Both the position numbers and the translations under genes were made by a program. 64,000 bases of DNA, from NCBI RefSeq assembly GCF_018860825.1, contig NZ_JAHKPZ010000034.1, positions 310,001 to 374,000 on the forward strand. Direction: 5' to 3'. The DNA comes from Lacinutrix sp. C3R15. GTDB lineage: Bacteria; Bacteroidota; Bacteroidia; Flavobacteriales; Flavobacteriaceae. Every line of letters starts with the position of its first letter. The first letter of the stretch is position 1. The notes under the pieces are model-generated. The model saw nothing but the letters and a program-made list of their open reading frames with translations. It made no database searches and was not told the origin of the DNA. Of the stretch, positions 17,073 through 27,341 are shown in pieces.

Positions 17073-19598
17073 ATGCGAAAGCTGCTACCCTTTATTTTTA
17101 CTCTATTTTTCACCTTTTCTAACCTACAAGCCCAGCAACCAAAAAAGCCAAATGCATCTCAAATTTTTGAGTCTTTAAAAAAACTAAACTTTCTAGGCTC
17201 TGTATTATATGTTGCTGCGCATCCAGATGACGAAAACACCAGACTAATTTCTTATATGTCAAATAAGGTAAAAGCACGTACAGCCTACCTTTCGCTTACA
17301 CGTGGTGATGGAGGACAAAACCTAATTGGCCCAGAAATTAGAGAATTACTTGGTGTGATAAGAACACAAGAACTACTTACTGCAAGAAATATAGATGGTG
17401 GTGAACAACGCTTTACCAGAGCTAATGATTTTGGCTACTCGAAACATCCTGACGAAACATTAGCTATATGGAACAAAGAAGAAGTATTAAGCGATGTTGT
17501 TTTAGCAATAAGACAATTTAAACCAGACGTAATCATCAATCGATTTGACCACAGAAGTCCTGGTACTACACATGGTCACCACACCAGTTCGGCTATGTTA
17601 AGCTTAGAAGCTTTTGATCTTGCTAATAACAAAACAGCATATCCTAACCAATTAAAAACCACTAGCCTTTGGCAGCCTAAACGTGCGTTTTTTAACGCTT
17701 CTTGGTGGTTTTATGGCAGTCAGGAAAAATTTGAAAAAGCAGACAAAAGCAAACATCTACGTTTTGATATTGGCGAGTATTATACCTCTAACGGATTGAG
17801 TAATACAGAAATTGCTTCCTTAAGCAGAAGCCAACACAAATCACAAGGCTTTGGTAACACAGGAACTCGTGGCAGCCAAATGGAATATATTGAATTGATA
17901 AAAGGAGAAATGCCTACAGACAAAACGAATATTTTTGAAGGCATTGATACTTCATGGAATCGTGTTGTTGGCGGAAAAGAAATAGGAGCTATTTTATACC
18001 AAGTAGAAAAAGACTTTGATTTTACCAATCCTGCGGCTTCTATTCCTGAACTATTGAAAGCATATCAACGTATTGAAAAATTAGAAGACCTCCATTGGAG
18101 AAAAATTAAATCTGAAGAAATTAAAAACCTCATCTATAATTGCGCAGGTTTATATTTAGAAGCTGTAGCAGAAAGCAATCACGCGACAGCAAATGAATCT
18201 GTTCATTTAAATATTGAGCTTATTAACAGAGCTGCAGAAAACATACAATTAAAAGCTTTACAAATTAATAATGAAGCTGCTATTACAGAAGAAAAAGTAT
18301 TAGCTAAAAACGTAAAAACAGAACTTAAAAAAACTTTTACAGTAACGGCTAAGCAAGAACCAACAACTCCGTATTGGTTAACAAAAAAAGGTACACTTGG
18401 TATGTATCAAGTAGACGACAAAAGTTTAATTGGTAAGCCAGAAACACCTCGTTATTTTAACGTTACCTTTAATTTAAACATAAACAACATACCTATTCAA
18501 TATACAAAACCTATAGTCTACAAAACCAATGATCCTGTAAAAGGAGAAGTATATAAACCTTTTGAGATTATACCTGAAGCATCTGGTATAATTGCAGAAA
18601 AAGTCATCATTTTTGAAAACGATAAACAAAAGGAAATTCCTGTAATAGTTAAAGCAGGAAGAGATAACTTAGAAGGTTTTGTACAACTAGCACACCCAAA
18701 AGACTGGAGTGTTTTTCCTGAAAAACAGAAATTTTCAATCGCTAATAAAGGACAAGAACAAACTCTAGTATTCACTATTATTCCGCCTAAAAATCAAAAC
18801 GAAGGATTAATAACACCTATGGTGCACGTTGGAGAAAAAACCTACACCAAAGAGCTTATTGAAATAGACTATGACCATATTCCGTTTCAAACGGTTTTAT
18901 TACCAAGCGAAAGCAAAGTGGTTCGTTTAGACATTCAAAAAAGAGGACAAAACATTGCTTATATTGAAGGCGCAGGCGATGTGGTTCCAGAAAGCTTACA
19001 ACAAATAGGCTACCATGTTCTTACCATAAAACCAGAAGATATTACTGCAGAAGCCTTAAGCAAATTTGATGCTGTAGTTGTTGGTATTCGTGCATATAAC
19101 ACGGTTGAAGAATTAAAATTTAAACAACAAATTTTATTCGATTTTGTAGCTAATGGCGGAAACATGATTGTGCAATACAACACCAACCGAAGACTAAAAA
19201 CAGAGAACCTTGCTCCTTATTCCTTACAACTTTCTAGAGATAGAGTTACCAATGAAAATGCAAAAGTAACCTTGCTAGAACCAAATCATGAGTTACTTAA
19301 TTTTCCAAATAAAATAACCGAAAAAGATTTTGAAGGCTGGACGCAAGAACGCGGTTTGTATTTTCCTGATAAATGGTCTAAAAAATTCACTCCTATTCTA
19401 TCCATGCATGACAAAGGAGAATCTGCTAAAAAAGGAAGTTTGCTTGTTGCCAAACATGGCAAAGGGTATTATATATACACAGGATTAAGTTTCTTTAGAG
19501 AGTTTCCTGCAGGTGTTTCTGGAGCATATAGATTATTTGCGAATATGTTAAGTATTGGCAAAGACAATATAAGTACAGAAAATACCGTAAAACAGTAA
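17073..19598 (+). CDS. secreted PIG-L family deacetylase with C-terminal GATase-like domain
   Basis: An 841-residue exported protein. I choose ATG 17073 because it starts a clean signal peptide (MRKLLPFIFTLFFTFSNLQAQ); the TTG upstream overlaps the -7 box. The zinc-binding AHPDDE motif lies near residue 50 and a second metal-ligand His lies in GHHTSS near residue 170, so this is an N-acetylglucosamine-type de-N-acetylase. Residues about 370-600 are beta-rich. Residues about 630-835 (AYIEGAGDVVPESL, VVVGIRAYN, GGNMIVQYN, GKGYYIYTGL) look like a class I glutamine amidotransferase/ThuA-type fold. Substrate unknown; the symporter follows downstream. Confidence 0.86.
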   Translation: MRKLLPFIFTLFFTFSNLQAQQPKKPNASQIFESLKKLNFLGSVLYVAAHPDDENTRLISYMSNKVKARTAYLSLTRGDGGQNLIGPEIRELLGVIRTQELLTARNIDGGEQRFTRANDFGYSKHPDETLAIWNKEEVLSDVVLAIRQFKPDVIINRFDHRSPGTTHGHHTSSAMLSLEAFDLANNKTAYPNQLKTTSLWQPKRAFFNASWWFYGSQEKFEKADKSKHLRFDIGEYYTSNGLSNTEIASLSRSQHKSQGFGNTGTRGSQMEYIELIKGEMPTDKTNIFEGIDTSWNRVVGGKEIGAILYQVEKDFDFTNPAASIPELLKAYQRIEKLEDLHWRKIKSEEIKNLIYNCAGLYLEAVAESNHATANESVHLNIELINRAAENIQLKALQINNEAAITEEKVLAKNVKTELKKTFTVTAKQEPTTPYWLTKKGTLGMYQVDDKSLIGKPETPRYFNVTFNLNINNIPIQYTKPIVYKTNDPVKGEVYKPFEIIPEASGIIAEKVIIFENDKQKEIPVIVKAGRDNLEGFVQLAHPKDWSVFPEKQKFSIANKGQEQTLVFTIIPPKNQNEGLITPMVHVGEKTYTKELIEIDYDHIPFQTVLLPSESKVVRLDIQKRGQNIAYIEGAGDVVPESLQQIGYHVLTIKPEDITAEALSKFDAVVVGIRAYNTVEELKFKQQILFDFVANGGNMIVQYNTNRRLKTENLAPYSLQLSRDRVTNENAKVTLLEPNHELLNFPNKITEKDFEGWTQERGLYFPDKWSKKFTPILSMHDKGESAKKGSLLVAKHGKGYYIYTGLSFFREFPAGVSGAYRLFANMLSIGKDNISTENTVKQ

Positions 19599-19622
19599 AC
19601 ATTCTAATAAAAACCAAAACCA

Positions 19623-19724
19623 ATGAAGCAACCAAAATATAAATGGAATAACATGTACACTCTAGTACTTGTTGCCAACGCAGTCTATATCATTGCTTTT
19701 TACTTTATAACCAAAGCGCTTTAA
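19623..19724 (+). CDS. 33-residue single-span membrane peptide upstream of the symporter
   Basis: An ATG-started frame of 33 codons, MKQPKYKWNNMYTLVLVANA..., ending TAA at 19724, just three bases before the symporter ATG. It has a basic, tryptophan-containing N-terminus and one hydrophobic segment of about 20 residues, ending TKAL. Position and topology suggest a small accessory subunit of the transporter, as is known for other solute:sodium symporters that have short partner subunits. This particular family I do not recognise. Confidence 0.6.
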   Translation: MKQPKYKWNNMYTLVLVANAVYIIAFYFITKAL

Positions 19725-19727
19725 ACT

Positions 19728-21482
19728 ATGCAAACATTAGATTGGATTGTACTTATTAGCACCTTATTACTTATTGTTGTTTATGGAACATGGCAAACAC
19801 GCGGAAGTAAAAATGTACAAGATTATTTAAAAGGAGGAAACTCCTCTAAATGGTGGACTATTGGTTTGTCTGTAATGGCAACACAAGCAAGTGCCATTAC
19901 TTTTCTTTCTACTCCAGGACAAGCATTTAATGACGGAATGGGTTTTGTGCAATTCTATTTTGGCCTACCTATAGCTATGGTAGTAATTTGTATGGTTTTT
20001 ATTCCGCTATATCACAAATTAAAAGTCTACACGGCTTATGAGTTTTTAGAAACCAGATTCGATTTAAAAACAAGAACACTAACTGCTATTTTATTTTTAA
20101 TACAACGTGGTTTAGCTGCTGGAATTACCATATTTGCTCCAGCCATTATACTTTCGGCTGTATTAGGGTGGAACTTATTATTACTAAATATCATTATTGG
20201 TGTATTGGTAATTATTTATACTGTTTCTGGTGGTACACGCGCTGTAAACGTGACACAAAAACACCAAATGGTAGTAATTTTTACAGGAATGGTTATTGCT
20301 TTTATTTTAATAATAAATAAACTCCCTGCAGACATTACGTTTTCAAAAGCTTTACATATTGCTGGTGCTAGCGGAAAAATGGAAGTACTTGATTTTTCTT
20401 TTAACCTAAATAACAGATACACTTTCTGGTCTGGTATTATTGGCGGAACTTTTTTAATGCTTTCTTATTTTGGGACAGATCAAAGTCAAGTACAACGTTA
20501 CCTTTCTGGTAAATCTTTAAAAGAAATGCAATTAGGTTTAATCTTTAATGGCTTATTAAAAGTACCTATGCAATTCTTTATTTTACTTGTAGGTGTTATG
20601 GTTTTTGTGTTTTATCAATTTAATCCAGCTCCTATTAATTTTAATCCTACAGCAACTGCCTTGGTTTTAAATTCTGAATATGCGGAAGAATACCAAACAC
20701 TTCAACTAGAACAAGAAAAAATATTTAACAGCAAGCAAAGTATAATCAATAATTACACGACCTCTGAAACAGAGCAGTTAAAAAACGAAATTCATTTAGC
20801 CAATCAAGCTAATGATGCCATTAGAAGTGATGCTAAACTTTTAATTGAAAAAGCAGGTGAAGCACAACAAATAAAAGTAGAAAGTAATGATAAAGATTAT
20901 GTATTCATTCATTTTATATTAAACAACTTACCAAGAGGTTTAATTGGTTTATTATTGGCTGTAATTTTAAGTGCTGCTATGTCTAGCACATCTAGTGAGC
21001 TTAATGCTTTAGCAAGTACCACAACTATAGATTTATACAAACGTAACACTAGTGAAAAAACCGATGAAGAAATGGTAAAAACCTCTAGATGGTTTACACT
21101 TGCCTGGGGAATTATAGCCATTGCAGTAGCATGCATAGCCAACCTAGCCGAAAACTTAATTCAGCTAGTCAATATTATTGGCTCTATCTTTTACGGTAAT
21201 GTTTTAGGTATTTTTCTCCTTGCGTTTTTCTTTAAAACAGTGAAAGCAAATGCTGTATTTGTAGCTGCTTTAATTACACAAATACTTGTAATAGGCTTAT
21301 TTTTATTAAATCAATATCAATTTATAAACCTTCCGTTTTTATGGCTAAATTTTGTAGGCTGCTTATTAGTTATAACTATTGCCTTGCTTATTTCTTTTAA
21401 AGACTTGCAAAACAAAAGCAGATTAGCATTATCTATACTAGCTATTACTTTATGTAGTTTTGGCTATGTGGTAATGCTTTAA
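19728..21482 (+). CDS. sodium:solute symporter (SSS/SLC5 family)
   Basis: A 584-residue inner-membrane transporter with about 13 hydrophobic helices. SSS signatures include VQDYLKGGNSSKWWTIGLSV near residue 30, SAITFLSTPGQAF near residue 55, GTDQSQVQRYLSGKS near residue 248 and the AMSSTSSELNALAST stretch near residue 418. A hydrophilic, Glu/Gln/Asn-rich insert of about 80 residues (about 314-394) interrupts the membrane core. Solute unknown; the adjacent de-N-acetylase would be compatible with a sugar or sugar acid (inference). Its stop overlaps the stop of ytxJ on the other strand. Confidence 0.9.
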   Translation: MQTLDWIVLISTLLLIVVYGTWQTRGSKNVQDYLKGGNSSKWWTIGLSVMATQASAITFLSTPGQAFNDGMGFVQFYFGLPIAMVVICMVFIPLYHKLKVYTAYEFLETRFDLKTRTLTAILFLIQRGLAAGITIFAPAIILSAVLGWNLLLLNIIIGVLVIIYTVSGGTRAVNVTQKHQMVVIFTGMVIAFILIINKLPADITFSKALHIAGASGKMEVLDFSFNLNNRYTFWSGIIGGTFLMLSYFGTDQSQVQRYLSGKSLKEMQLGLIFNGLLKVPMQFFILLVGVMVFVFYQFNPAPINFNPTATALVLNSEYAEEYQTLQLEQEKIFNSKQSIINNYTTSETEQLKNEIHLANQANDAIRSDAKLLIEKAGEAQQIKVESNDKDYVFIHFILNNLPRGLIGLLLAVILSAAMSSTSSELNALASTTTIDLYKRNTSEKTDEEMVKTSRWFTLAWGIIAIAVACIANLAENLIQLVNIIGSIFYGNVLGIFLLAFFFKTVKANAVFVAALITQILVIGLFLLNQYQFINLPFLWLNFVGCLLVITIALLISFKDLQNKSRLALSILAITLCSFGYVVML

Positions 21483-21871
21483 TTTACAAAATCCTGTAAA
21501 TCTATTTCATTAATACTACCATGTGAAGCATGAGTAACTACATTACCATTTTTTATAACCAGTAATTGTGGAGACTCATGCATCACCATAAAGGCAACTC
21601 CTACAGCATCAGAAACAGATCTATAATTTAATAAATCAAGGTAATATAAGTCTAAGTCTGCTTCGGTTAAATCATACATAGCAACAAATTGATTCATTAC
21701 CATTCTACTAATTCCACAACGTGTAGAATGTTTAAAAATCACCTGTGTTTTGGTATTCGATTTTTGTGCTATAGTTTCTAACTGGCTACTATCTGTTAAA
21801 GGTATCCAAGGCAAAACTTTTTCTTCTTTAGGCTCTTTTGAACCTCCAAATATTTTGTTTAATAAACTCAT
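21479..21871 (-). CDS. ytxJ: bacillithiol system redox-active protein YtxJ
   Basis: A 130-residue thioredoxin-fold protein of the YtxJ/DUF2847 family, linked to bacillithiol redox systems. The single-Cys active-site motif is FKHSTRCGISRMV near residue 45, where classic thioredoxins have CXXC. ATG at 21871 gives MSLLNKIFGGSKEPKE. A longer frame upstream adds 21 residues without family character. It is divergent from clpB. Confidence 0.87.
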   Translation of the reverse strand: MSLLNKIFGGSKEPKEEKVLPWIPLTDSSQLETIAQKSNTKTQVIFKHSTRCGISRMVMNQFVAMYDLTEADLDLYYLDLLNYRSVSDAVGVAFMVMHESPQLLVIKNGNVVTHASHGSINEIDLQDFVN

Positions 21872-22078
21872 TTTTTGTATCTTTTTAATTAAGTCGATGT
21901 AATAACTAAAACTTACATACTGACTAAAAGTCATTCATTTACAGGCTGTTTCAGACATTTTGTCTTCTAATTACTATTGGTAAGATTGTTGTCTTAAGCT
22001 ATTCAGAAAACAAAAATAAAACTATATAATTCAAGATAAATATCAGAGTTTATAGAAACTATAAAACACAACAAACCT

Positions 22079-24688
22079 ATGAATTTTAACAATTATACAA
22101 TTAAATCACAAGAAGCCATACAACATGCGCAACAAATTGCGCAAAGTTATGGACACCAACAAATTGAAAACGAACATATTTTTAAAGCTATTTTTGAAGT
22201 AGATGAAAACGTTTTACCTTTTCTTTTAAAAAAATTAAATGTAAACGTTAGTATTTTACAACAAATATTAGATAAAGAACTAGAAAGTTTTCCTAAAGTG
22301 TCTGGTGGTGATATTATAGCGTCACGTGAAGCAGGAAAAATGCTAAACGACGCATCTATCATTGCAAAAAAAATGAATGATGATTATGTTTCTTTAGAAC
22401 ATTTAATACTTGCTATTTTTAAATCGAAAAGCAAAATTGCTCAGATTTTAAAAGATCAAAGTGTAACCGAAAAAGGGTTACAAGCAGCTATTGAGGAACT
22501 AAGAAAAGGAGACCGAGTAACTTCACAGAGTCAAGAAGAAACCTATAACTCTTTAAATAAATACGCTAAAAACTTAAATCAACTAGCCAAAGACGGAAAA
22601 TTAGATCCTGTTATTGGTCGTGATGAAGAAATACGTAGAATTCTTCAAATTTTATCTCGTAGAACCAAAAACAATCCCATTTTAGTTGGTGAACCAGGAA
22701 CTGGTAAAACAGCAATTGCCGAAGGTTTAGCACACAGAATTGTAGATGGAGATGTACCTGAAAACTTAGTCGATAAGCAAATTTTTGCCCTAGATATGGG
22801 AGCTTTAATTGCTGGAGCTAAATTTAAAGGAGAATTTGAAGAAAGACTAAAAGCTGTTATTAAAGAAGTAACTGAAAGTGATGGAGATATTGTACTATTC
22901 ATAGACGAAATTCACACACTTGTAGGCGCTGGAGGAGGTCAAGGAGCCATGGATGCTGCCAATATTTTAAAACCAGCATTGGCTCGTGGTGAATTACGCG
23001 CTATTGGTGCAACCACTTTAGATGAGTACCAAAAATACTTTGAAAAAGACAAAGCTTTAGAGCGTCGTTTTCAAAAGGTAATGGTTAACGAACCAGATAC
23101 AGAAAGTGCCATTTCTATTTTAAGAGGAATAAAAGAAAAATACGAAACACACCATAAAGTGCGTATTAAAGACGAAGCAATTATTGGTGCTGTAGAGCTT
23201 TCTGAAAGATATATTACCAATCGTTTTTTACCAGACAAAGCCATAGATTTAATGGATGAGGCTGCATCTAAATTACGTATGGAAATCAATTCTAAACCTG
23301 AAGAATTAGATGTTTTAGACAGAAAAATCATGCAGTTAGAAATTGAAATTGAAGCGATAAAACGTGAAAAAGACGAAGTAAAACTAAAATCTTTACGTGC
23401 AGACTTAGCAAACCTTAAAGAAGAACGCAATGAAATTTTTGCCAAATGGAAAAGTGAAAAAGAAGTTGTTGACAACATACAAACTGCAAAATCTAATATT
23501 GAAGAATTTAAACTAGAAGCAGAACGTGCAGAACGGGATGGCGATTATGGTAAAGTAGCAGAAATACGCTACGGAAAAATTAAAGATGCACAAGAACGCT
23601 TAGAAAAACTGCAAAAAGAATTGCAAGAAAACCAAAGCGAAAGCTCTTTAATAAAAGAAGAAGTTACTTATGAGGATATTGCAGATGTTGTAGCTAAATG
23701 GACAGGAATTCCTGTTTCAAAAATGCTACAAAGCGACAGAGAAAAACTTTTAAAACTAGAAGACGAGTTACACAAACGCGTGGTTGGTCAAGAAGAAGCT
23801 ATTGTTGCTGTTAGTGATGCGGTTAGACGTAGTAGAGCTGGTTTACAAAACCCACAAAAACCAATAGGAACCTTTTTGTTTCTTGGTACTACTGGAGTTG
23901 GTAAAACAGAACTTGCTAAAGCATTAGCAGAATATCTTTTTGATGATGAAAATGCCATGACCAGAATAGACATGAGTGAGTACCAAGAGCGTCATGCGGT
24001 AAGCAGACTAGTAGGTGCACCTCCTGGATATGTTGGGTATGACGAAGGAGGACAACTTACAGAAGCTGTACGTAGAAAACCATACTCTGTTGTACTTTTA
24101 GATGAAATTGAAAAAGCGCATCCAGATACCTTTAATATTTTATTACAAGTACTAGATGAAGGTAGGTTAACAGACAACAAAGGTCGTGTTGCAGATTTTA
24201 AAAACGCTATAATTATCATGACCTCAAACATGGGAAGCGATATTATACAACAACGTTTTGAAGCTACAAAAGACATAGATTCTGCAATTGAAGCAGCTAA
24301 AGTAGATGTTTTAGCCTTATTAAAACAAAACGTGAGACCAGAGTTTTTAAACCGAATAGACGACACGATTATGTTTACACCTTTAAGTAAAGAAAACATT
24401 GTAGACATTGTTGGTTTACAGCTAAAATCTATTACTAAAATGGTTGCTCAACAAGGCATTACTTTTGATGCAACACCAGAAGCTGTACAATATTTAGCAG
24501 ACAAAGGTTACAATCCAGAATATGGAGCAAGACCTGTAAAGCGTGTTATACAGAAAAAAGTATTAAATGCTTTAAGTAAAGAAATACTTGCAGGAACTGT
24601 AACTACAGATAGCATTATTCTGTTAGATGCTTTTGATGGTGAATTAGTTTTTAGAAACCAAAATAGTCTGGTTAGCGAAGAAGTATAA
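22079..24688 (+). CDS. clpB: ATP-dependent disaggregase ClpB
   Basis: Hexameric AAA+ chaperone of 869 residues that resolubilises aggregates with DnaK. In order: N-terminal Clp repeat domain (1-145); NBD1 with GEPGTGKTA near residue 205 and VLFIDEIHT near residue 275; the coiled-coil middle domain that distinguishes ClpB from ClpA (about 400-525); NBD2 with GTTGVGKTE near residue 605 and [11 protein letters not shown] near residue 675. Length is typical. A bidirectional terminator follows. No clear heat-shock operator was recognised in the 207-base divergent region upstream. Confidence 0.97.
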   Translation: MNFNNYTIKSQEAIQHAQQIAQSYGHQQIENEHIFKAIFEVDENVLPFLLKKLNVNVSILQQILDKELESFPKVSGGDIIASREAGKMLNDASIIAKKMNDDYVSLEHLILAIFKSKSKIAQILKDQSVTEKGLQAAIEELRKGDRVTSQSQEETYNSLNKYAKNLNQLAKDGKLDPVIGRDEEIRRILQILSRRTKNNPILVGEPGTGKTAIAEGLAHRIVDGDVPENLVDKQIFALDMGALIAGAKFKGEFEERLKAVIKEVTESDGDIVLFIDEIHTLVGAGGGQGAMDAANILKPALARGELRAIGATTLDEYQKYFEKDKALERRFQKVMVNEPDTESAISILRGIKEKYETHHKVRIKDEAIIGAVELSERYITNRFLPDKAIDLMDEAASKLRMEINSKPEELDVLDRKIMQLEIEIEAIKREKDEVKLKSLRADLANLKEERNEIFAKWKSEKEVVDNIQTAKSNIEEFKLEAERAERDGDYGKVAEIRYGKIKDAQERLEKLQKELQENQSESSLIKEEVTYEDIADVVAKWTGIPVSKMLQSDREKLLKLEDELHKRVVGQEEAIVAVSDAVRRSRAGLQNPQKPIGTFLFLGTTGVGKTELAKALAEYLFDDENAMTRIDMSEYQERHAVSRLVGAPPGYVGYDEGGQLTEAVRRKPYSVVLLDEIEKAHPDTFNILLQVLDEGRLTDNKGRVADFKNAIIIMTSNMGSDIIQQRFEATKDIDSAIEAAKVDVLALLKQNVRPEFLNRIDDTIMFTPLSKENIVDIVGLQLKSITKMVAQQGITFDATPEAVQYLADKGYNPEYGARPVKRVIQKKVLNALSKEILAGTVTTDSIILLDAFDGELVFRNQNSLVSEEV

Positions 24689-24800
24689 AATGAAATATGT
24701 TTACATAGAACCACTTCTATATAACATAAATCATAAAGTATTGTTAACGTAAAATAACTTAAAAGTTTATACGTTTTTATATTAAGTTGGTTAGTTAGTT

Positions 24801-24846
24801 AAAAAACAGCGTAAGTCTTAAAATTTAAGATGCACGCTGTTTTTTT
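24801..24846. terminator. bidirectional terminator between clpB and the T9SS protein gene
   Basis: AAAAAACAGCGT pairs with ACGCTGTTTTTT around an inner AT-rich palindrome (TCTTAAAATTTAAGA). T runs are present on both strands. It serves both converging genes. Confidence 0.85.
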
Positions 24847-24870
24847 ATTGTATTTAATTAAAGGAAACAA

Positions 24871-26310
24871 TTAATCTACCACCAAACGTTTAGAGGCAAT
24901 TTTTTTACCATCTACATAAAGTGTATAAAAATAAACGGCAGACTGTAAATTGTTTTTTGTTAATGTAACAGAACCTTCACCAAACTGAGTAATAGGAATA
25001 TCATAAACTACCTGCCCTAAAGAAGAAACCACTTGAATATTTGCTGAAGTATATTGAACTGGTATAAAATAATCTATAGTTGTAACAGCGTTAAACGGAT
25101 TAGGAGTATTTTGATTTAATCTAATACTCTCACTTTCATTTAAAGAATCCGAATTATCATGAATACTTAAAGTACCTCCACAAGCACAAGCCTCAACCGC
25201 ATCCATTCTAGCCATTAAAGCATCTATTTGCGCTTGTTGTGCTGCATTTTCATTTTCTAAATCTGTAATTGCTTCCTGTAAAGGCGTTAAAATTGGCGCT
25301 AAATCTACATCTACAGACGTTCCATTTTCAATAGCTATAGTTAAGGTAGTATCTGCTAAAGATGCAGAAGCTAAATTTTGATTATCACTAGAAGGATCTA
25401 CCCATTCTGTACCATTAAAATAATAGGTTTTATTATCATCGGTATCATACACCAACATACCTGCAACCGCTCCTGCTGTTGTTAAGTCTGCACGACCAGC
25501 AGTTGTTAATCGGTTTAACAACAAAGCCTTGTCTGTTGCTGCTAAATCTAAAGATGCGTTTGCATCTGGAGTTATGGTAGCAATTCCTGCTTGTCCAGCA
25601 ATATAAGAGTTTCCTGTAATTGCAGCATTACCATTTACTTCTAGTTTTTCTGAGGGAGTGGTATCTCCTAAACTTACATAACCAGTACTTGCAATATACA
25701 AAGAACTTGTTGCGGCACCTGGTTGAATTCTAAAAGGTAACAAACTACCATTGGTAACATCTCTAATAAAGAAATTAGCTTCATTACCGGCTACGTCCCA
25801 CGTTTGCGCACCCCATCCAATAGTATTATCTTGTTCTAAACGCATGGCTGGTGTATCTCCATCTGTAATTTGTAACTCTAACGCAGGTGTTGCTGTACCT
25901 AACCCTAAATTCCCTGAAGCATTTAAGTAAAATGCATTGTTTCCTGCTCCTGCTAATATTCTAAAAGGATTTGTTCCCGCAGTAGCATCATCTATTCCAA
26001 AATAATTAAGACCTCCATTAGAGCTATCATTAATAGCAATCCTCCAGTCATTACTAGGAAAACTCCCACTATTAGAAGTATCATCAAAATGAATCATTAG
26101 GTTATTCTCTTTTAACCTAATCGTGTCAAACCCAAAGTTTTCACCATCTACACAGTCTAAACCTACACATTGACTTCCAATTATAATGGAATCATCAATA
26201 ACTACATTATCTCTTTGGCTGCTTTCTGTGTCTACATCTTGTTGTGCAAATAAAGTTGTTACGCTAAGTACTAGGCATAGCGGAATTAAATAATTTTTTA
26301 GTTTTTTCAT
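24871..26310 (-). CDS. T9SS-sorted surface protein with tail-fibre-like region
   Basis: A 479-residue exported protein with signal peptide 1-22 (ending LFAQ). Residues about 60-270 contain repeated phrases such as NLGLGTATPALELQITDG and YVSLGDTTPSEKLEVNG, a pattern of trimeric beta-fibre stalks seen before S74-type domains in tail fibres. A coiled coil lies near residues 340-370, followed by Cys-x-Cys-Gly. The last about 85 residues (NTPNPFNAVTTIDYF...SKRLVVD) form a type A T9SS sorting domain. No protease motif is visible. It probably ends up anchored on or released from the cell surface. Confidence 0.75.
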   Translation of the reverse strand: MKKLKNYLIPLCLVLSVTTLFAQQDVDTESSQRDNVVIDDSIIIGSQCVGLDCVDGENFGFDTIRLKENNLMIHFDDTSNSGSFPSNDWRIAINDSSNGGLNYFGIDDATAGTNPFRILAGAGNNAFYLNASGNLGLGTATPALELQITDGDTPAMRLEQDNTIGWGAQTWDVAGNEANFFIRDVTNGSLLPFRIQPGAATSSLYIASTGYVSLGDTTPSEKLEVNGNAAITGNSYIAGQAGIATITPDANASLDLAATDKALLLNRLTTAGRADLTTAGAVAGMLVYDTDDNKTYYFNGTEWVDPSSDNQNLASASLADTTLTIAIENGTSVDVDLAPILTPLQEAITDLENENAAQQAQIDALMARMDAVEACACGGTLSIHDNSDSLNESESIRLNQNTPNPFNAVTTIDYFIPVQYTSANIQVVSSLGQVVYDIPITQFGEGSVTLTKNNLQSAVYFYTLYVDGKKIASKRLVVD

Positions 26311-26460
26311 AATTTAAATATATTGATTAGCAATTTCAATGTAGCTCAAAAAGGCATAAGCAACAAAAAAACAAAAGGCGAATCGTTTAAAAGCACAATA
26401 TCTCCCCTTAAACAACCATCTGACTAACAGATCTCTAACACAAGAAGTCGCGTTTAAACA

Positions 26461-26491
26461 AAAAAAGGCCGCTTAAAGCGGCCTTTTTTTT
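26461..26491. terminator. strong GC hairpin terminator after the OmpW-type gene
   Basis: AAGGCCGC-ttaaa-GCGGCCTT is flanked by A and T runs on both sides. It terminates the minus-strand OmpW-type gene. Confidence 0.88.
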
Positions 26492-26509
26492 GTTTAAATT
26501 TATTTGTTA

Positions 26510-27166
26510 CTAAAATAATCTATAACCAATACCAATACCTGCAATAAAAGGATCAATATCTACATCTGCACCAACAGTAGCACCCAATGCAGTAGTAGCG
26601 TCAACAGTAACATCTGTGTTTAACAATACATATTTGGCATCTATATTAACAAACCACTTGTCTGTAATATCAAAATCAAATCCTAATTGAAAAGCTAAAC
26701 CAAAAGCGTTATCATATTCTACTTCATCTGCTACAGGGCCAGAATTTGCATCATAAAACAGTGTGTAATTAACACCTGCTCCAACATATGGATGCACCAT
26801 TTCGCTATTAAAGTGATATTGTAGTGTTAAAGTTGGAGGCAATAATCTTACATCTCCTAACGGAATATCTCCTGCTGCAGTAGATATTGCTTTTACATCG
26901 TGTTGCGTAGTTGCTAAAATTAATTCTGCCGCTATGTTTTTAGTAAAAAAATAGGTTAAATCTAATTCTGGCACATAATCATTAGCAATAGTTACATCTC
27001 CACCAATAGCGTCTATAGTTGCAGACTCATTAGGTACTACAGCTAAAGCTCTTACCCTAAGTTGAAATTTAGTAAAACTAGTATCATCAACAGTGGTACT
27101 TTCTTGTGCGTTGGCAGCATTAAAAGCAAAACTTGCTAATAAAGCTGTTATAAATAATTTTTTCAT
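26510..27166 (-). CDS. OmpW-family outer-membrane protein
   Basis: A 218-residue predicted eight-stranded outer-membrane beta-barrel. The signal peptide spans residues 1-20 (ending NAANAQ). Family phrases include KNIAAELILATTQHDVKA, LLPPTLTLQYHFN, VHPYVGAGVNYTLFY and FIAGIGIGYRLF at the C-terminus, which ends in Phe as barrels do. OmpW proteins are thought to pass small hydrophobic molecules; here the ligand is unknown. It is divergent from deoC, with 175 bases between them. Confidence 0.88.
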   Translation of the reverse strand: MKKLFITALLASFAFNAANAQESTTVDDTSFTKFQLRVRALAVVPNESATIDAIGGDVTIANDYVPELDLTYFFTKNIAAELILATTQHDVKAISTAAGDIPLGDVRLLPPTLTLQYHFNSEMVHPYVGAGVNYTLFYDANSGPVADEVEYDNAFGLAFQLGFDFDITDKWFVNIDAKYVLLNTDVTVDATTALGATVGADVDIDPFIAGIGIGYRLF

Positions 27167-27341
27167 AATTAATTGGGTTTAAATTTTAAACAAAATTAAC
27201 AGTGAAAAAAGCCATAAAAGATGATAAAAATCATAGGTTGAAATTTTATTTTTTAGGCTTATATTATTTTAGAATAATACCTAAAAACCCATCTTCGTTT
27301 AAAAAAAATAAAGTAATTTTATTGATAATTTTTGAATTAAA

